Shown here in pieces: positions 8,651 through 15,618 of a stretch of DNA of 25,917 nucleotides; the first letter of the stretch is position 1, and every line of letters starts with the position of its first letter. The position numbers and the translations under genes were made by a program. The notes beneath the pieces were generated by a model, which did no database searches, was not told the origin of the DNA, and saw only the letters and a list, made by a program, of their open reading frames with translations. This DNA comes from JAJBWD01 sp041670885. Lineage in GTDB: Bacteria; Bacillota; Clostridia; Clostridiales; Clostridiaceae. The stretch is taken from positions 1 through 25,917 of the forward strand of contig JBAXYJ010000009.1 of the NCBI GenBank assembly GCA_041670885.1, written 5' to 3'.

Positions 8651-8745
8651 CGCCGTACTTTTTTTCGTCAGACTGTACTTTCGTACATTGCGGAATACTT
8701 TTTGTATAAGTATAATTGAATCAGACGAAAATTGTCAAAATAATG
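8651..8745 (+). promoter_or_regulatory. Promoter P2, twin of P1
   Basis: TGTAC-TTTC-GTACA (8674-8687) abuts TTGCGG (-35, 8688-8693). A 17-bp spacer and TATAAT (8711-8716) follow, the same geometry as P1 at 645-687. A degenerate second box, GTACTTTTTTTCGT, lies just upstream at about 8654-8667 and may be an additional weak site. The transcript would start near 8723, leaving a leader of about 85 nt that contains a hairpin. Confidence 0.75.
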
Positions 8746-8751
8746 TAACTG

Positions 8752-8781
8752 TATGCCATGCCTTTTACAAAGCATGGCATA
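8752..8781 (+). repeat. Leader hairpin before the GLUG-repeat surface gene
   Basis: TATGCCATGC (8752-8761) and GCATGGCATA (8772-8781) form a perfect 10-bp stem with a 10-nt loop. It lies between promoter P2 and the ribosome site at 8792-8798. It overlaps the most upstream in-frame ATG (8753), which argues against that ATG as the real start. It could stabilise the mRNA or affect translation. It is not followed by a T-tract, so it is not a terminator. Confidence 0.5.
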
Positions 8782-8809
8782 TATCATGATTGAGGAGGAA
8801 ATGATAATT

Positions 8810-11185
8810 ATGGGTGGACTCGGGAAGCGCTATTTAAAATTAATAAATATATCGGTGGCGGTTTTGATATCTTTTGTTCTTATATTCTCAAATAATATAC
8901 CGGTAAGAGCTCAGACAACAGCCGCAGCCGGTACAACAAATGATCCGATTTTAATTCAAACTGCAGAGGACATAAATCAGATTACTAAAACGGGCCTTGA
9001 TAAACACTACAAATTGATGAATGATGTCGACGCGGGTAACATGGCACCAATCGGAAGCGAGCAGCAACCGTTTACAGGGTATTTTGACGGAAACGGCTAT
9101 AAGGTTAAGCTAAGCATGAATTACAATAGTTCAGACTCTAAAAACAATGTCGGTCTCTTTGGATATATCGGATATAATGGCACTGTCATCAATTTGAAAG
9201 TCTCCGGCACAATAAGCATTACAGGTGAAAATATCAATGCCGGTGCAATTGCAGGAACAAGCGATGGCTTAATCCGGTGTTGTGGAACTTCTGCGGCAAT
9301 AACGGTCAGTACAAATTCAGAAAGCAACATTGGTGGCCTGGCCGGGTATGTAACCGGTTTAAGCGTAACACAAAAAGGTTCGCGGGGAATATGTGACAGC
9401 TATTCGGCTGCCACAATCAATATATCAGCCAATGCAGATACTTATACAGGCGGGCTTGCCGGCTACAGTTGCGGAACGATTGACAATTGCTATTTTGCGG
9501 GAAGCCTAACGGCAGCGGTACATAACGGTACTGCGTATGCGGGCGGGCTGGTTGGCAATTTTTATTTTGGCCAACTTTCTAACAGTCATATATACAACGA
9601 CTCTCCTCTTACAATAAACGGTAGCTGTTCATATAGAATGAACCCAATCGGTAAAATGTACGGCACTTATAATGGGCTTGATTATTTCTATGATGAGACG
9701 CTCTCCGGATTGTCAGATACGCTGAATGCAAATATGGAAAGCCATGATTTCTACTGGCAAACGGAATCGGGAATTAATAACGGGTTCCCAATATTATTTC
9801 AGTCATACGCAGGAGGAAACGGGACATCGGACAACCCGTACCGGATTGAAACAAAGGAACAGTTAGCACGTGTTTATTATAGCCCCGGCTCAGCATTTCT
9901 TCTGATGGACGATATTGATGGCGGAAATATTGAGCCGATTGGCAGCAAATCAAATCCGTTCAGCGGAACATTTAACGGAAACGGCCATACGATCACGATA
10001 AATATCACTAAAAATTTAAACAGTGAAACATATGTAGGTCTGTTTGGCTATGTGACAGGGAGCGTTTTGAATTTAAATGCGGCGGGTACTGTTACAGTAA
10101 ATTCCGGTAATAACCATACAGACGCTTACGTCGGCGGAATGACCGGTTGTAACTGCGGCAATTTTAACAACTGCAGGTCGACGGTCAATATCAATTACAT
10201 ATCAGATTACACCGATACTCCCATTTTTCATGTCGGCGGTTTTGCAGGAACCAATATGAATGAAATAAAGAAATGCAGCGCAGCCGGTAATATAATAGGA
10301 AAAATAAACGAAGATTACAGTTGCGGATCAACAGACAGCGTCGGCGGTTTTGTCGGGGAAGTTCAAGAACAAACACACATTGATGGATGTTTCTCAGAAG
10401 GAGACGTTACCGTTACGGATAATATCGTAAATCCCACTTCCTACACATATATCGGCGGCTTCGTGGGCCATTCGCCTGACGATTCACATCATGGCATTAT
10501 AACCAATAGCTATTCAACCGGAAATGTCTCAGGTGCTCTTCCTGAATTTGACTATTCCAATTTCTACTGTGGCGGTTTTTCCGGGGAGGGCAATCTGCCC
10601 GTCGTGTTCTGTTATGCCACAGGCGATGTTGACGGTCAGGGCGGTGTATGGACAGGAAGTTTTACCGGTGCCGGAGGCGGTGCAGTTTATTGCTATACCA
10701 CAGGGCATGTCACTGGCGGACTGTGTATCGATATGTTCTTTGGCAAAGACGAAATCACGACAAGTTCTTGCTATTATAACTCCGACAATGCTGGAGATCG
10801 TTCATCGAGATATGCAAAAGGACTGACAACCGCACAGATGACGGGAAAAGCAGTTGTCGATAATATGAAAAACTTTGATTTTTCCGGTGTCTGGCAGGCA
10901 ACGGAGAACACTTCTGATAATCGCTATTATCCGCAGCTTAAGGTGTTCCTGCCGTCCCTTGACAGCGTTGCAGTACCTGCTCAGAATTTAGGTGGAAAAG
11001 CCAGCAGTCAGACTTCTTCAGCTTCTTCCAGTTCATCTCAAAATAACACGAACAGCAAACCCTCGTCTGTTACGAGTCCTAAAAACCCTGATACCGGCGA
11101 CGATTTTCCTGTCTCTCTAATCACCATCGTGGCTTTCGGTTTAGCATCTGTCATGATATTTGTAAAACGGCTGCGTCGTGTATAA
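8810..11185 (+). CDS. GLUG-repeat surface protein with NPDTG sorting signal
   Basis: The protein has 791 residues from ATG 8810. GAGGAGG at 8792-8798 precedes it; ATG 8801 is closer to that site than usual. Residues 1-36 form a signal peptide ending near VRA-QT. The body is two homologous halves, each opening with an NDPILIQT / DNPYRIET segment and an 'APIGS...FDGNGY' / 'EPIGS...FNGNGH' motif. GLUG-like repeats follow (GGLAGY, GGLVGN, GGFVGH and similar), the pattern of beta-solenoid surface proteins and adhesins. A Ser-rich linker leads to NPDTG (759-763), a hydrophobic helix and a basic end (RLRRV), so sortase attachment to the wall is expected. No sortase gene is in the window. The clean stop right after the sorting signal contrasts with the read-through in the first surface gene. 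Its promoter is a duplicate of that gene's. Confidence 0.88.
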   Translation: MGGLGKRYLKLINISVAVLISFVLIFSNNIPVRAQTTAAAGTTNDPILIQTAEDINQITKTGLDKHYKLMNDVDAGNMAPIGSEQQPFTGYFDGNGYKVKLSMNYNSSDSKNNVGLFGYIGYNGTVINLKVSGTISITGENINAGAIAGTSDGLIRCCGTSAAITVSTNSESNIGGLAGYVTGLSVTQKGSRGICDSYSAATINISANADTYTGGLAGYSCGTIDNCYFAGSLTAAVHNGTAYAGGLVGNFYFGQLSNSHIYNDSPLTINGSCSYRMNPIGKMYGTYNGLDYFYDETLSGLSDTLNANMESHDFYWQTESGINNGFPILFQSYAGGNGTSDNPYRIETKEQLARVYYSPGSAFLLMDDIDGGNIEPIGSKSNPFSGTFNGNGHTITINITKNLNSETYVGLFGYVTGSVLNLNAAGTVTVNSGNNHTDAYVGGMTGCNCGNFNNCRSTVNINYISDYTDTPIFHVGGFAGTNMNEIKKCSAAGNIIGKINEDYSCGSTDSVGGFVGEVQEQTHIDGCFSEGDVTVTDNIVNPTSYTYIGGFVGHSPDDSHHGIITNSYSTGNVSGALPEFDYSNFYCGGFSGEGNLPVVFCYATGDVDGQGGVWTGSFTGAGGGAVYCYTTGHVTGGLCIDMFFGKDEITTSSCYYNSDNAGDRSSRYAKGLTTAQMTGKAVVDNMKNFDFSGVWQATENTSDNRYYPQLKVFLPSLDSVAVPAQNLGGKASSQTSSASSSSSQNNTNSKPSSVTSPKNPDTGDDFPVSLITIVAFGLASVMIFVKRLRRV

Positions 11186-11321
11186 AAAATATAGTTAGAT
11201 TTCACTGGCGGCACTGTTCAACCGCAATCGAGAGTGGAAGCGGTTCCGTGTACTCAATCGTTGAAAGCCTGATCGATAAGAATAAAAGCCTTAGGAAACT
11301 GATAGGACATCAAGGTCAACT

Positions 11322-11444
11322 ATGTTGAAAATGAAAAAAAACGAATATGTATCTTTAGAAGTATTAGAAAAAATATGTAATTATTTAAATTGTTCTTTAA
11401 CTGATGTTGTTGAATTCATAGATAAAGAAAAGGCAGAGGACTAA
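11322..11444 (+). pseudogene. C-terminal remnant of an Xre/HTH_26-type regulator
   Basis: Forty codons read like the second half of a small Cro/C1-type regulator: a YVSLEVLEKICNYLNCSLTD segment, then VVEFID. The first half, including the recognition helices, is absent and no ribosome site is present. The preceding 11186-11321 has no gene I can identify, although it stays open in one frame with a GC content like the left block. The remnant therefore marks a break between the GC-rich block and the AT-rich chromosome. Confidence 0.5.
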
Positions 11445-11496
11445 TCCCTGCCTTACTTTTTTATATATTTAATTATAGGTTATTACGCTGAAGGGA

Positions 11497-11703
11497 CTAA
11501 ATCCTACTGTCTATTTTCATAATTCTTTCTAAAATTTTTTCTTCCATATCAATTGCTTTCAAGTATTCTTTAACAGTTCTTTCTATTATTCTGTTGCTTT
11601 TCAAATATTGAAAAAACTGTCTGTAAAAAATTATCTGTTTATTATCTTCATCTCTTGATATATTCTTTACTTGCCCAAAAATTACAAATGGCTCTAATTC
11701 CGT
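11497..11703 (-). pseudogene. Unidentified C-terminal gene fragment
   Basis: Sixty-eight sense codons end at TAG (11497-11499) and are bounded upstream by an in-frame TGA. Only one internal Met occurs before the last third, and there is no start signal. The residue composition looks like real protein (for example DNKQIIFYRQFFQYLKSN and RTVKEYLKAIDMEEKI), with amphipathic helices. I do not recognise the family. It is most likely the tail of a gene whose 5' part was lost beside the tRNA. Confidence 0.4.
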
Positions 11704-11735
11704 TCAGATAACTATTATTGCAGATAAAAAAGTAA

Positions 11736-11773
11736 CCACTAGTTTCCTTGTTTTTCAACAAATACACTAGTGG
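11736..11773. terminator. Hairpin terminator, usable on both strands
   Basis: CCACTAGT (11736-11743) and ACTAGTGG (11766-11773) form a perfect outer stem with a smaller TTGTT/AACAA stem inside. TCTTTTT follows on the plus strand, and a T-rich run (ACTTTTTTAT) follows on the minus strand. Confidence 0.6.
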
Positions 11774-11800
11774 TCTTTTTCGGGCTATTAATAACTTATC

Positions 11801-11840
11801 AAAAATAAAAAACCCTGTAAACATTGAATTTACAAGGGTT
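11801..11840 (-). terminator. Terminator of the tRNA-Leu transcript
   Basis: On the minus strand AACCCTTGTAAA pairs with TTTACAGGGTT, with one bulge, and is followed by a T-rich run. It begins 3 nt beyond the encoded CCA of the tRNA. Confidence 0.65.
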
Positions 11841-11842
11841 TT

Positions 11843-11926
11843 TGGTGCGGACAACAGGACTTGAACCTGCACGATGTTACTCACTAGTACCTGAAACTAG
11901 CGCGTCTGCCATTCCGCCATGTCCGC
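11843..11926 (-). tRNA. tRNA-Leu (anticodon CAG), CCA encoded
   Basis: The minus strand reads GCGGACA...TGTCCGC-ACCA, a perfect 7-bp acceptor stem with the CCA end encoded. The anticodon stem-loop is CTAGT-TTCAGGT-ACTAG, giving anticodon CAG for CUG codons. The T arm has GTTCAAG, and the long variable arm is typical of tRNA-Leu. Total length is 84 nt. Its 3' end faces the GC-rich block at lower coordinates, the side on which tRNA-targeting elements insert. Confidence 0.95.
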
Positions 11927-12038
11927 ATATATGCTGCTAAATTTCGCAACATAATTATTATATCATCTTTTATAAAAAACTCAAATATTTTTTAGTAATT
12001 TCTTATTAAATATTTCTTGTATCTTTTGTTTATTAATA

Positions 12039-12060
12039 GAATTACTTAAGAACCGTCCCC
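12039..12060. repeat. Short dispersed motif, copy 1 (TTAAGAACCGTCCCC)
   Basis: The 22 bases here match 24083-24104 with three differences. The copy lies 12 nt beyond the stop codon of the methyltransferase gene. The GGGGACGGTTCTTAA form resembles, from memory, short motifs scattered near gene ends in several Firmicutes. No transposase is nearby. Confidence 0.5.
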
Positions 12061-12072
12061 AATCAATAGCAG

Positions 12073-12798
12073 TTAAGATGCAGACAAAACCAAAACATAA
12101 GAATTATCTTTATTAAATTCTCCGCCTTCCAGATTTCCATATAGCTTTATATTTTTAAATCCGGCTTTAGATGCAAGGTAAACCAAGCTATCTGAAAGAA
12201 TAGGATATAAAGCTATTTCATTTTGAATTATTTTACCATCCACCTTTAAAACAGTTTTAAAGAAAATTTTATTTTCCTCATTATCGCAGCGATAAGTTCT
12301 GGAAAATTCAAGTCCCCTTTCAGCATTTTTTATTGTAGGCAGAAAGCTGACTTTATTTTTTAGTATCCTGTCGTAATTAATAATCTGAATCACTAAGCTG
12401 CCATCTTCCTTCAACATGCCCTTAACTTCTTTCAAAAACATCCCTATCTCAATTTCTCCATCTAAGTGAACAAGAGAATTTCCAATACAAAATGCCAGGT
12501 CAAATTTATCCTGGATTTTCTTATCTATCTCCAGCATATTTCCCTGAAGAGCCACAACATCTATATTCAGTTTTTCTGCTTTGTTTTTTAATTCTTCAAC
12601 CATCTTCTGATCTAAATCAACTGCTGTTACCTTATAGCCCAGTTTTATAAGTTCCAGTGAATACCCTCCTGTTCCGCAGGCTATATCCAGTAAATACTTT
12701 GGAGGATCTCCGGACATATCAGATAAAAAATTAACCTCTTCCATATCTGTTGGGAAAATATAATCATAGTATTTAGATATTTCATCATAAAAACCCAA
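12073..12798 (-). CDS. Class I SAM-dependent methyltransferase
   Basis: The protein has 241 residues. It starts at TTG (12796-12798) 8 nt after AAAGGAG; no ATG fits. The Rossmann-fold methyltransferase core carries motif I, LLDIACGTGGYS (36-47), and an acidic end of strand 2 (VTAVDLDQKM) that should hold the ribose of S-adenosylmethionine. The later 'FDLAFCIGNSLVHL' stretch corresponds to motif IV of the Methyltransf_11/25 group. The N-terminal 'FYDEISKYYDYIFP' is common in clostridial members of this group. The methylated substrate cannot be told from sequence. It is divergent from the MFS gene at 13126 and stands alone as a transcription unit. Confidence 0.85.
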   Translation of the reverse strand: MGFYDEISKYYDYIFPTDMEEVNFLSDMSGDPPKYLLDIACGTGGYSLELIKLGYKVTAVDLDQKMVEELKNKAEKLNIDVVALQGNMLEIDKKIQDKFDLAFCIGNSLVHLDGEIEIGMFLKEVKGMLKEDGSLVIQIINYDRILKNKVSFLPTIKNAERGLEFSRTYRCDNEENKIFFKTVLKVDGKIIQNEIALYPILSDSLVYLASKAGFKNIKLYGNLEGGEFNKDNSYVLVLSAS

Positions 12799-12909
12799 AA
12801 TACCAACTCCTTTATCTTATTATAGAATATGTTTTGTTTTTTTTCAGTAACTATTTTAATTATTTAAGCTAATATTGCAGCGAAAGAACTGATGTATTAG
12901 ATATAGCGG

Positions 12910-12949
12910 TATGCAAATTCAGGCAGCTATGCATTACATAATTTGCATA
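12910..12949. promoter_or_regulatory. Inverted repeat in the divergent intergenic region
   Basis: TATGCAAATT (12910-12919) and AATTTGCATA (12940-12949) are perfect 10-bp arms 20 bp apart, between the divergent methyltransferase and MFS genes. The arm spacing suits a regulator site or a looped operator. Apart from this, 12799-13110 shows no gene I can support. Confidence 0.35.
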
Positions 12950-13125
12950 TACCTCAGAATCGATACATAAATATCAATTTAGGGGTTTTAATTTTTATAA
13001 ATATCGTTTATTATAGGCTAAGCGGCTTAAATCTAACCAGTTTATTTAATGATAGTAAGTCATTTAGGTGGTTTAATTTACATATATTTTCAGGCATCTG
13101 TTACCTGCCAAAGGGGTGGATTATA

Positions 13126-14298
13126 ATAAAAAATAAATTTAATCAGTTCAGAGCTTTCTTGTTCCTATATTGGGCTATGATATTAAGTGTAACAGGCATG
13201 TACACTATGTACATATCGGATATGGGATTTTCAAAAAAAGAAATCAGCATAGCTGTTACCATATATACTTTGTCTGGACTTATAGGCCAGATTATCATAG
13301 GTTATATAGTTGATAAGTTAAGGCAAATAAAAAATGTAATGGCAATATCTTTAGTTATTGGTCTTATATCAGCAGCAGGGCTTTTATTTATAAAGGAGAA
13401 CTGGCAGATTTACCTTATGTTAACTTTATGGGGATTTTTCATATCAGCTACATATACTCTAACAGATACCTGGTGCATAAATACATTAAAGGCTACTAAT
13501 GAGCAGAGAAACTTTGGCAAGATAAGAGGGTTCGGCTCCATTGGATATGGATTTTCAGGAGTGCTGCTGGGACTTTTGCTCCAGAGCTTCGGATGGAAAA
13601 TTTATTACTGGTATATAGTACTTGGCATAATACTTACTCTTATCATTATGTATTTCATAAATGATAACAGTAATCTGGATTATGAAAATTCCGGTTCCAG
13701 CATTTCTATCAAGGAAGGTCTGGAAGAGATCTTTAAAATAAAACCCCTTATAGTTATGATAGTTATAATTTTTATGTATAACTTTGTTGTTAAGGGAATC
13801 TATTGCTACCTGGCCATACTGGTGTCTGATTATGGCGGAGGGGTGGCCAGCTTAGGTCTTACTTATTGTTTTGATGCATCTCCGGAGATTGTAACGTTTT
13901 TTCTTACGGCCAGACTTCTTAAAAAACATAAGAGCAAAAGCATTATTTTAATAGCTTTCCTTCTTCAAATAATTAGACTTTCAGTAATTCTGGTATTCGG
14001 CAATTCATTGGCAGTAATACTAATGGGTATACTGTCAGGTTTTGCTTATGGTTTAGTGGCGGCATCTTATAAAACATATATTTATGAACTGGCTCCCGAA
14101 AAATATAAGACAAGCTGTATGAGTATATCAGAAACGATAATTGGTTTATCCGGTATCGCTTCTGCCCCCATATTTGGATTTATGTTTACTAAATTCGGCT
14201 CAAATTCTACTATTTTATTTGGTCTGATTATTGATATTATACTTACTTTTGTAATGCTGACAAATAATATCCTATCCCGAAAAAGAAAAACTTCATAA
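13126..14298 (+). CDS. MFS permease, 12 TM, with atypical start codon
   Basis: The 390-residue protein starts with IKNKFNQFRAF and has about 12 hydrophobic segments with the loop-2 signature region (GQIIIGYIVDKLRQ) of the major facilitator superfamily. The 'RNFGKIRGFGSIGYGFSG' stretch resembles the LacY/MFS_1-like (nucleoside or sugar:H+) branch. Substrate is unknown. The start is odd. A good ribosome site (AAGGGGTGG, 13111-13119) is followed 6 nt later by ATA at 13126, not ATG, GTG or TTG. The frame stays open upstream to a TTG at 12943, but that has no ribosome site and would add about 60 unlikely residues. Either a rare AUA/AUU start is used or the start codon has mutated. The next in-frame ATG is inside TM1. 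Confidence 0.75.
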   Translation: MKNKFNQFRAFLFLYWAMILSVTGMYTMYISDMGFSKKEISIAVTIYTLSGLIGQIIIGYIVDKLRQIKNVMAISLVIGLISAAGLLFIKENWQIYLMLTLWGFFISATYTLTDTWCINTLKATNEQRNFGKIRGFGSIGYGFSGVLLGLLLQSFGWKIYYWYIVLGIILTLIIMYFINDNSNLDYENSGSSISIKEGLEEIFKIKPLIVMIVIIFMYNFVVKGIYCYLAILVSDYGGGVASLGLTYCFDASPEIVTFFLTARLLKKHKSKSIILIAFLLQIIRLSVILVFGNSLAVILMGILSGFAYGLVAASYKTYIYELAPEKYKTSCMSISETIIGLSGIASAPIFGFMFTKFGSNSTILFGLIIDIILTFVMLTNNILSRKRKTS

Positions 14299-14304
14299 TA
14301 TAAG

Positions 14305-14404
14305 AAAATTGCATAATAACATTTTGGCTGATTTTTCAGCTTAAAAATAACGAATTATCTACGTTTTTTTAAGCTGAAAAAGTTAATTTTTGAATTATAC
14401 AATT
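14305..14404 (+). repeat. Palindromic element family, copy A (full)
   Basis: Terminal repeats ATTGCATAAT / ATTATACAAT (one mismatch) enclose an inner hairpin, TTTTTCAGCTTAAAAA / TTTTTTTAAGCTGAAAAA. The loop TAACGAATTATCTACG is also found, with changes, in copies B and C. It starts just after the MFS stop codon. No coding capacity. Confidence 0.7.
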
Positions 14405-14421
14405 ATCTCAATATATCTTGT

Positions 14422-14438
14422 GAGCTTCATTGAGGCTC
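14422..14438 (+). terminator. Possible terminator after the MFS gene
   Basis: GAGCTTCA / TGAGGCTC can pair with one mismatch around a very short loop, followed by CCTTCTTATATTT. It is a weak candidate; the adjacent palindromic element may do the job instead. Confidence 0.3.
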
Positions 14439-14521
14439 CTTCTTATATTTATCGATAAAATGGTTTCAATTCTCCTATAACTACATATAATAAATCGTAG
14501 TTAATATTATGGAGGTTCCTT

Positions 14522-14854
14522 ATGAGTGATAAGGAAGAAACCAAAATTTATAATACACCTGCAGATGATATAGAAGAAGATATGAATGATTTTTCTCCCT
14601 GCTCATTTTGTCCAATGATGAGATACTGCCCTATGGCATATCAATTTGATGAGGATGATATGGAAGATACCGACAGGCAAAAATATAAACAAAAAAAGAA
14701 ACCAAAGTATCCCCCAAGCAAGTACCCTCATTACCCAAAAAAACACCCTTATTATAAGAAAAAATATCCGTTCCCGTATATGTATCCTTATATGTTCCCA
14801 TTCTTTTACGATAACTGGGATGATGGCTGGAACGAAGAATCTGAGGACGATTAA
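14522..14854 (+). CDS. Spore-coat-like Tyr/Lys/Pro-rich protein
   Basis: The 110-residue protein has a GGAGG ribosome site. It has an acidic N-terminus, a CSFC-P-x(6)-CP cysteine cluster near residue 25-35, then a strongly basic Lys/Tyr/Pro/His tract and an aromatic Met/Phe/Tyr/Trp-rich segment ending in acidic residues. Low complexity and this composition are typical of small spore-coat or exosporium proteins in clostridia. There is no enzyme motif or signal peptide. A CATATAATA sequence at 14484-14492 resembles the -10 of mother-cell sigma factors, but a matching -35 is not clear. Assignment rests on composition only; I know no named family with certainty. It shares a bidirectional terminator with the convergent ECF gene. 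Confidence 0.6.
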   Translation: MSDKEETKIYNTPADDIEEDMNDFSPCSFCPMMRYCPMAYQFDEDDMEDTDRQKYKQKKKPKYPPSKYPHYPKKHPYYKKKYPFPYMYPYMFPFFYDNWDDGWNEESEDD

Positions 14855-14857
14855 AAA

Positions 14858-14887
14858 TTAAGGCATACCATAAACGGTATGCCTTAA
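14858..14887. terminator. Bidirectional terminator between convergent genes
   Basis: TTAAGGCATACC (14858-14869) and GGTATGCCTTAA (14876-14887) form a perfect 12-bp stem with a 6-nt loop. The hairpin lies 4 nt after the stop codon at 14852-14854 and 3 nt below the ECF gene's stop codon at 14890, so both genes use it. Confidence 0.8.
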
Positions 14888-14889
14888 TT

Positions 14890-15402
14890 CTATTTAGCAA
14901 ATATTTCTGTTAATTTTAATTTCAGTGCTTTTTCGATGGCAGCAACAAGAGCAATTGTTATAAATCCATCTGCTGTATGATGCAAAGCAGTTCCTATTCC
15001 TACTATTACCAATGCTTTATACATGGTAAACCCAAACGGCATTACAACTAAGGCTTCCAAAATCCCATGGATAGGCATAGTTATAAATATTATCTTCTTA
15101 AAGCTGACTCCTTTTTTAATAAGTATGGCACCGGCCAGTCCTACAATTGCGTGCATTAAAGCTCTGGCTGCAACTACTGCAGGCGCTGTTAAAAGAAAAC
15201 CGGCAAAAGACCCAACTCCAACTATTACTGCTGCTTCCGGCCCTACAAACATTGCTAAAAACATAGGAACATGTGAGGCTAAAGTTGCAGAAAAAGGCGG
15301 TATCTGAATTTTTAAAAATGGTCCGAAAACTATAGGAATTATAATTGCAAGTGCTGTTAATAAAGCTGAATAGGTTAATTTCTTTAAACTGCTGTTTCTC
15401 AT
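14890..15402 (-). CDS. ECF transporter S component (vitamin-type substrate-binding membrane protein)
   Basis: The 170 residues form about six hydrophobic helices. The N-terminal 'KLTYSALLTALAIIIP' is a hallmark of energy-coupling-factor S components. It carries the short Ala-rich motif in helix 1 that docks to EcfT. The long loop after helix 1 (LKIQIPPFSATLASHVP) and the 'GSFAGFLLTAP' segment are typical of this fold. S components bind a vitamin or metal and share an EcfA-A'-T module normally encoded elsewhere; none is in this window. Ligand cannot be assigned, though niacin-type and similar vitamin carriers look closest from memory. AAGGGGGAG precedes ATG 15402. A GTATATAC palindrome pair lies 22 bp upstream. 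Confidence 0.8.
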   Translation of the reverse strand: MRNSSLKKLTYSALLTALAIIIPIVFGPFLKIQIPPFSATLASHVPMFLAMFVGPEAAVIVGVGSFAGFLLTAPAVVAARALMHAIVGLAGAILIKKGVSFKKIIFITMPIHGILEALVVMPFGFTMYKALVIVGIGTALHHTADGFITIALVAAIEKALKLKLTEIFAK

Positions 15403-15423
15403 GTATACTCCCCCTTTACTAGT

Positions 15424-15443
15424 GTATATACAGTAGTATATAC
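15424..15443 (-). promoter_or_regulatory. Operator-like paired palindromes before the ECF gene
   Basis: GTATATAC-AGTA-GTATATAC: two identical 8-bp palindromes separated by 4 bp, centred about 32 bp upstream of the S-component start. A repressor site overlapping the transcription start is likely; the regulator is unknown. I see no riboswitch in the leader. Confidence 0.5.
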
Positions 15444-15542
15444 CATGTTTCTATTCTTGTAAAGGCGAATTTTAACCTGTAAAACATCTTGCATTTAATA
15501 TATCTAAATTTTATTCTTATAATAGAGTGAATTATTTTGAAA

Positions 15543-15600
15543 AACTATATAATTCAAAAGCTCACCTTTTAGCTGATAAATTAGTTTAAAGGTAATTATT
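15543..15600 (-). repeat. Palindromic element family, copy E (degenerate, internally deleted)
   Basis: Read on the minus strand, ATAATTACCTTT...CTAATTTATCAGCT and the later TTTTGAATTATATAG follow the outer parts of copies A and B, with the central hairpin missing. It ends about 19 nt before the dsdA ATG, so it would be in that gene's promoter or leader. Confidence 0.4.
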
Positions 15601-15618
15601 TTAATGTGGGGTGCTGAT

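Noticed and set aside
11843..11870. Search for a second copy of the tRNA-Leu 3' end as an att site
   Set aside because: No repeat of the AACAGGACTTGAACCTG segment seen elsewhere in the window, so no att pair is claimed.
11648..11884. 78-codon minus-strand frame
   Set aside because: It reads into the tRNA-Leu gene and its terminator and has no separate start signal. The real coding trace here is in another frame (11497-11703).
12943..13125. Extended N-terminus for the MFS protein from TTG 12943
   Set aside because: No ribosome site before it; the TTG lies within an inverted repeat and the extra residues are unlike an MFS N-terminus.
14646..15307. Frames opposite or overlapping the coat-like and ECF genes
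   Set aside because: No translation signals; antisense shadows.
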